Notes under the pieces: generated by a model
What the model saw: the letters and a program-made list of their open reading frames with translations, nothing else
Told to the model about the DNA's origin: nothing
The model's database searches: none
NCBI RefSeq assembly: GCF_017884005.1
Contig: NZ_QFAY01000042.1
Location: 1-13,474 of the forward strand
Reading direction: 5' to 3'
DNA from: Streptococcus panodentis
GTDB taxonomy: Bacteria > Bacillota > Bacilli > Lactobacillales > Streptococcaceae
DNA length: 13,474 bases
Position numbers and translations under genes: made by a program
In this document: positions 12,920 to 13,474 of the stretch, one piece after another
How positions within the stretch are numbered: the first letter of the stretch is position 1
Layout: every line of letters starts with the position of its first letter

Positions 12920-12954
12920 CAAAATAAAAAGCCTCTAAACTAATGCTTAGAGAC
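12920..12954 (-). terminator. Terminator of the tRNA array
   Basis: On the minus strand GTCTCTAA (12947-12954) pairs with TTAGAGGC (12931-12938) with one wobble and an 8-base loop, followed by TTTTTATTTTG. It starts 9 bases after the tRNA-Leu 3' end. Confidence 0.8.
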
Positions 12955-12963
12955 AAAGAACAA

Positions 12964-13047
12964 TACCGGCGGCCGGGGTCGAACCGGCACGTCCTTGCGG
13001 ACACTGGATTTTGAGTCCAGCGCGTCTGCCAATTCCGCCACGCCGGC
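12964..13047 (-). tRNA. tRNA-Leu(CAA)
   Basis: The 84-base cloverleaf has anticodon loop CTCAAAA (anticodon CAA) and a long variable arm typical of Leu (TGTCCGCAAGGACG). The T loop is TTCGACC and the acceptor GCCGGCG pairs with CGCCGGT, ending in discriminator A. CCA is not encoded. It is the last gene of the array. Confidence 0.95.
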
Positions 13048-13055
13048 AAAAATAA

Positions 13056-13127
13056 CTGGGGTAGCTGGATTCGAACCAACGCATGAGGGAGTCAAAGTCC
13101 CTTGCCTTACCGCTTGGCGATACCCCA
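13056..13127 (-). tRNA. tRNA-Gln(TTG)
   Basis: The 72-base cloverleaf has acceptor TGGGGTA/TACCCCA, anticodon loop CTTTGAC (anticodon TTG), T loop TTCGAAT and discriminator G. CCA is not encoded. Confidence 0.95.
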
Positions 13128-13140
13128 ATAATATTAATAA

Positions 13141-13214
13141 GGCGAGTGATGGGGATCGAACCCACGCATGCCAGAGCCACAATCTGGTGTGTTAACCACT
13201 TCACCACACCCGCC
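13141..13214 (-). tRNA. tRNA-His(GTG)
   Basis: The 74-base gene includes the extra 5' G that pairs with C73, the tRNA-His hallmark. The acceptor is GCGGGTG/CACTCGC, and the anticodon loop is ATTGTGG (anticodon GTG). CCA is not encoded. Confidence 0.95.
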
Positions 13215-13223
13215 ATAATCTTA

Positions 13224-13294
13224 CACGGGCAGTAGGAATTGAACCCACACTGAAGGTTTTGGAGACCTTAGTTCTACCTTTAAACTATGCCCGT
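13224..13294 (-). tRNA. tRNA-Trp(CCA)
   Basis: The 71-base cloverleaf has acceptor ACGGGCA/TGCCCGT and discriminator G. The anticodon loop is CTCCAAA (anticodon CCA) and the T loop TTCAATT. The 3' CCA is not encoded. Confidence 0.95.
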
Positions 13295-13302
13295 AAAGGT
13301 AA

Positions 13303-13383
13303 TGGAAGGGGAGGGATTCGAACCCCCGAACCCGAAGGAGCGGATTTACAGTCCGCCGCGTTTAGCCTCTTCGCTACCCTTCC
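13303..13383 (-). tRNA. tRNA-Tyr(GTA)
   Basis: The 81-base gene has acceptor GGAAGGG/CCCTTCC and discriminator A. The anticodon loop is CTGTAAA (anticodon GTA), with the long variable arm usual in bacterial tRNA-Tyr (CTCCTTCGGG). Confidence 0.95.
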
Positions 13384-13398
13384 TAACTATAAAATTGA

Positions 13399-13471
13399 TG
13401 GCGCGAGACGGAATCGAACCGCCGACACATGGAGCTTCAATCCATTGCTCTACCAACTGAGCTACCGAGCC
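13399..13471 (-). tRNA. tRNA-Phe(GAA)
   Basis: The 73-base gene is complete just inside the right edge. The anticodon loop is TTGAAGC (anticodon GAA) and the T loop TTCGATT. The acceptor GGCTCGG pairs with TCGCGCC at six of seven positions (one a G-U), leaving a T4-C69 mismatch. It is the first visible gene of the array, which probably continues beyond the window. Confidence 0.93.
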
Positions 13472-13474
13472 AAA

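Noticed and set aside
12894..13216. Several minus-strand open frames of 60-89 codons over the tRNA genes
   Set aside because: They are translations of tRNA sequence and are not proteins.

Overview
The window looks like a chromosomal segment of a viridans-type Streptococcus, possibly of the sanguinis group. The evidence is a YSIRK-type surface-protein signal, the adcRCBA zinc operon with AdcR palindromes, a copY-copA-copZ copper operon with cop boxes, a DUF6287-like lipoprotein, BOX-like intergenic repeats and the tRNA order Phe-Tyr-Trp-His-Gln-Leu. The species cannot be fixed by reading alone.

Layout, left to right. Positions 1-1889 (minus strand) hold the first 629 codons of a large repetitive cell-surface protein. 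Its C-terminal end, including any LPXTG anchor, lies outside the window. Divergent from it are two tandem paralogous TetR-family regulators (2390-3016 and 3200-3763), with inverted repeats near the promoters. Positions 4164-4739 (minus) encode a small lipoprotein. Positions 5006-7936 (minus) are the copper operon: repressor copY, P1B ATPase copA and chaperone copZ. Positions 8369-11830 (minus) are the zinc operon: repressor adcR, ATPase adcC, permease adcB and substrate-binding lipoprotein adcA. Both metal operons have a clear sigma-A promoter overlapped or adjoined by two copies of the expected operator, and adc ends at a strong terminator. Positions 12132-12663 are non-coding and full of short hairpins. 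A small ORF (12664-12897), possibly an integrase remnant, precedes six tRNA genes (12964-13471, minus).

How it works together: CopY releases the cop promoter when copper is in excess, allowing export by CopA with CopZ as carrier. AdcR with zinc shuts down AdcABC uptake. The two operons are separate units, but the same roughly 140-nt BOX-like repeat, in the same orientation, lies just upstream of both promoters.

I did not find a convincing new multi-gene system. The less explained parts are the repetitive surface protein with its TetR pair and GGACA palindrome, the repeat family flanking both metal promoters, a recurrent class of perfect hairpins with exactly three-base loops, and the possible integrase scar at the tRNA-Leu end.
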